Shown: piece after piece, positions 22,674-25,139 of the stretch
How the letters are laid out: every line of letters starts with the position of its first letter
How positions within the stretch are numbered: position 1 is the first letter of the stretch
From: Candidatus Raymondbacteria bacterium RIFOXYA2_FULL_49_16
Lineage (GTDB): Bacteria; Fibrobacterota; OXYB2-FULL-49-7; XYB2-FULL-49-35
Length of the DNA: 25,139 nt
Assembly (NCBI GenBank): GCA_001789205.1
Contig: MFYT01000081.1
Coordinates: forward strand, 6,681 to 31,819
Direction of reading: 5' to 3'
The notes under the pieces: model-generated
Seen by the model: the letters and a program-made list of their open reading frames with translations, nothing else
Databases searched by the model: none
Told to the model about the DNA's origin: nothing
Translations under genes and position numbers: made by a program

Positions 22674-25139
22674 TGTTAATATAAGCACTTATTATGGAAA
22701 TAATACAGGTCAAAGTGTTTATGTTTTTACAAAAAGTAATCAAAATAAAATAAAAGGAATATACCAAGATATCGATCAGGCAATTACGAATATTCGAAAT
22801 GATGAAGCGATAGAATTATCTGTCCCACGTATGTTTAGTACTATTGATGATGCGGTGGTATATATTACCTCAAATAGTTACGCGAACTGCAATTTTTTAG
22901 TTTCGGTAAAACAGGGTACCTATACCATAGGGGGTCAATATAGGATAGAACCAAATCATGCAAAAAGTGTAAAGATTGATATTGAAGATGGTTCTAGAAT
23001 AGAATTTGAAGAGCATAGCTATTTAATATTAAACACCCCAAACAGCGAGATATTCCCAAAAAATGATGTTATACTTGTCAAAAATGAAAATTCTAGTCAA
23101 CCGATAATAAAAGTGATAAATAAAGAAAGGCCTAGCGAGGTTGTTCCTTCGATTAAGAGCATTATTGGATTGTTTGATGATTTGAACATTGCATTTGCGG
23201 GGTTCTCGGCTAAGGCGGGGCGTGAGATAAGTTTACAGGCTGGAGAGTACCCACTGGCGAACAATCCACCATTCCTAAAGGATGTCTCGATATCTGGTGT
23301 TTTGGGCCAAACATATACCACAAGTTCAGTAATCCAATTTGGACCAGACGTATCTTTTCCTGTAGAATTCTCCAATACAGAAGGTGCAGTAATACAAAAT
23401 ATTATTTTTACTTTTAATCGGGACGTAAATATTCCCGATGCCGCTTTTCTTGGATTCGGATCAGAGTCCCAACCGGTAATTGCAAATACGGCTTTCCGAA
23501 ATTGTATTTTCGTGAATGTTAATTCAAAACCAGGCCAACGTAAGATGGGGACAGCCCTTCGGGTTGGATATGCATCCGGAAACTTTTCTATACAAAACTG
23601 TTTGTTCAAGAATTTTAATACTGCATTGAGGTTTGATTCTCCATCTAGTGCTACATGTGCCCCTGTAATTTCTGGAACAATATTCGATGGAAACGTTGTT
23701 GGTGTCCGATGCCCTGAGGGTCTAAATTTATTTACCAGGACCAGCTATAACGATTTTTTCAACAACAACATATGCTTAAAGATAGGAGATGGCGAATCAT
23801 ACACCACTATTACCGCAGTCAATAGCGTTTCGGCCGGTAATAATATATCATCTGATCCTCAATATATTGATGCCAGCCTACTGTCTTTCCGATTGAGTAC
23901 GGGAAGCGTCTTAATTGATGCTATGCCAGGTCTGGTTGACATAGGGCCATATGATCATTTGCTAATATATTCAGTTGTGTTTATCGTCAAAAAAGCGATA
24001 TCGTCTGTCAGCGACTTTTTAAAAAGGACCCTTGGTATTTTCGGCAGTGGTGGATACGTTGAATTTACAGATCAGTCGGCAGTCAATAATTCTTTTACAG
24101 CAAACACTTTCAATCCTGATGAAGCTGAAATATCCACAAAAATAGGTGAAGGATTGGAACCCATTATTGAAGTAAAAATATCCCCATATTTTCATATTGA
24201 GAGAATCGAAACAAGTATTGAGAACCAATCTATTTTTACTGATCCGGGTATATCACCAGACAAAGTAATAAGCACATTCTTTTTTAATGGAAAAGAACTA
24301 CCTGATTTACAAATTAAGTATTCAGACATTCCTGTTTATAATACAACCTCAGAGATTAAAATTGGCCATCCAGACCAAACACCTCCAAATGCGCCGATTA
24401 ATTTCCAAGCGGGAATTCAAAACAACGCAATTTTGTTAGGTTGGGACATTAGTCCTGAAGAAGATATTATGCGATATAAGGTTTTTAAATCGAGTGTTTC
24501 TCCAATTGATTTATTTCCTGAATACCAGATTGCATCGGTAGATAGAAATACAAATACATTTTCAGACGGAAGTGGTGTTTCGGGATGCTTTGCAATTGTG
24601 GCATACGATTCTTCGGGCAATCAGTCTGCCGCAACAGAAACCATTGGGTTGGTAAACACTACGTTTTCATCAATCGGGAGCGCTGGTTCTTATTCTACTG
24701 GTACAATCTCAGTTAGCCATAACTCTTTTACAGTTTTTGGGAATGGAACTGCATGGAGTAGTGCTAATAGGGGGAAAGGGGATATTATTGTTATTAATGG
24801 AACAAGCTATTCAATCTTTAAAGTAGAATCAAATGAAAGGCTTTTTCTCGCCACAAATTATTCAGGACAGTCGATTTCCAATAATTTATATACTATAAAT
24901 CGTAAATACTCCACCTTACAAGCATGGGCAAGCACGCATAGAGACCTTGTTGCAGCCCAACAAAGCGAAGTTGCCGTACTGTACAACGACGGCGTTGAAT
25001 TCACCGTCAACTGGCAATCTCACATAGACGACGGCTGGAAGACCGATTCCCTGTACAGACTTACCATAACAGCCAATGAAAGAAACCGTCAAAAAGGCAG
25101 GGAAAACACCGGCGTAGTAATAAACTGCCAGGGAAGCGT
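22669..25139 (+). CDS. Beta-helix / FnIII surface protein, continuation of the matrixin gene, 3' end beyond window
   Basis: A frame one base off the matrixin frame is open from 22585 to the last base, giving 823 codons from 22669 with no stop. The first part (about 22810-23960) is a right-handed parallel beta-helix of pectate-lyase type: FSTIDDAVVYI, VSVKQGTYTIGG, repeated 'xIxNCxFxNxxTALxF' coils, then SSDPQYIDASLLSFRLSTGS and DIGPYD. A fibronectin-III-like domain follows (about 24370-24650; PPNAPINFQAG ... ILLGWDISPEEDIMRYKVFK ... AIVAYDSSGNQS). The end (24660-25139) has GDIIVINGTSYSIFKVES and TLQAWASTHRDLV modules seen in large secreted proteins. No ribosome site precedes the ATGs at 22585 or 22648, so independent translation is unlikely. 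Confidence 0.8.

Noticed and set aside
22648-22680. Independent start or programmed frameshift for the beta-helix part
   Set aside because: No Shine-Dalgarno precedes the ATGs at 22585 or 22648, and no known slippery sequence or stimulatory hairpin is evident at the junction; a single-base insertion explains it more simply.

Overview
The window looks like a chromosomal segment of a Gram-negative, diderm bacterium. It encodes an LptD-type outer-membrane LPS assembly protein, a periplasmic M23 peptidase module, a c-type cytochrome and several exported proteins. The LptD variant (C-terminal 'DIKIEK' element, N-terminal OstA domain) and the matrixin / beta-helix / fibronectin-III surface protein resemble those of the FCB superphylum (Fibrobacterota-like or a related candidate phylum). 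That placement is an inference from protein style and was not tested.

Layout. 1-1603: the 3' part of an M20D amidohydrolase (+) converging on a nitroreductase (-). 1824-6226: a fused ParA-like ATPase / membrane segment / LysM-like / M23 peptidase, followed 8 nt later by lptD. 6282-7629: an operon of a tetraheme cytochrome c, a YedF-like protein and a DUF3343 Se/S-carrier-like protein, joined by ATGA-type overlaps. 7639-16033 (-): a heat-shock supercluster in the order groES, groEL, hrcA, grpE, dnaK, dnaJ and a sigma54-type regulator. It is driven by a near-consensus promoter with a CIRCE operator, and a hairpin terminator separates groEL from hrcA. 16094-16715 (-): a ribbon-helix-helix/MazF toxin-antitoxin pair with its own promoter and palindromic operator. 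16936-20353: three GT4 glycosyltransferases in mixed orientation. 20354-25139: an AT-rich accessory block of exported proteins behind a strong promoter. It holds a truncated repeat-protein fragment, an unknown exported protein, a small protein of a kind found beside matrixins, and a matrixin metalloprotease. The matrixin reading frame is broken by one base and continues as a beta-helix / FnIII protein that runs off the window end.

How the genes work together. The chaperone genes form the classic HrcA-CIRCE regulon, but their last gene is an NtrC-family regulator whose receiver has Asn where the phosphoacceptor Asp should be. The ParA-M23 fusion and lptD both concern envelope biogenesis and probably share a transcript. 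The cytochrome/YedF/DUF3343 operon joins an exported redox protein to cytoplasmic sulfur/selenium handling.

The most unusual items are the single polypeptide that appears to join a cytoplasmic ParA/MinD-type ATPase to a periplasmic peptidoglycan hydrolase next to lptD, the degenerate receiver in the dnaKJ operon, and the frameshifted matrixin-beta-helix gene with a sharp composition change near its visible end. No CRISPR array, tRNA, rRNA or insertion sequence was seen.
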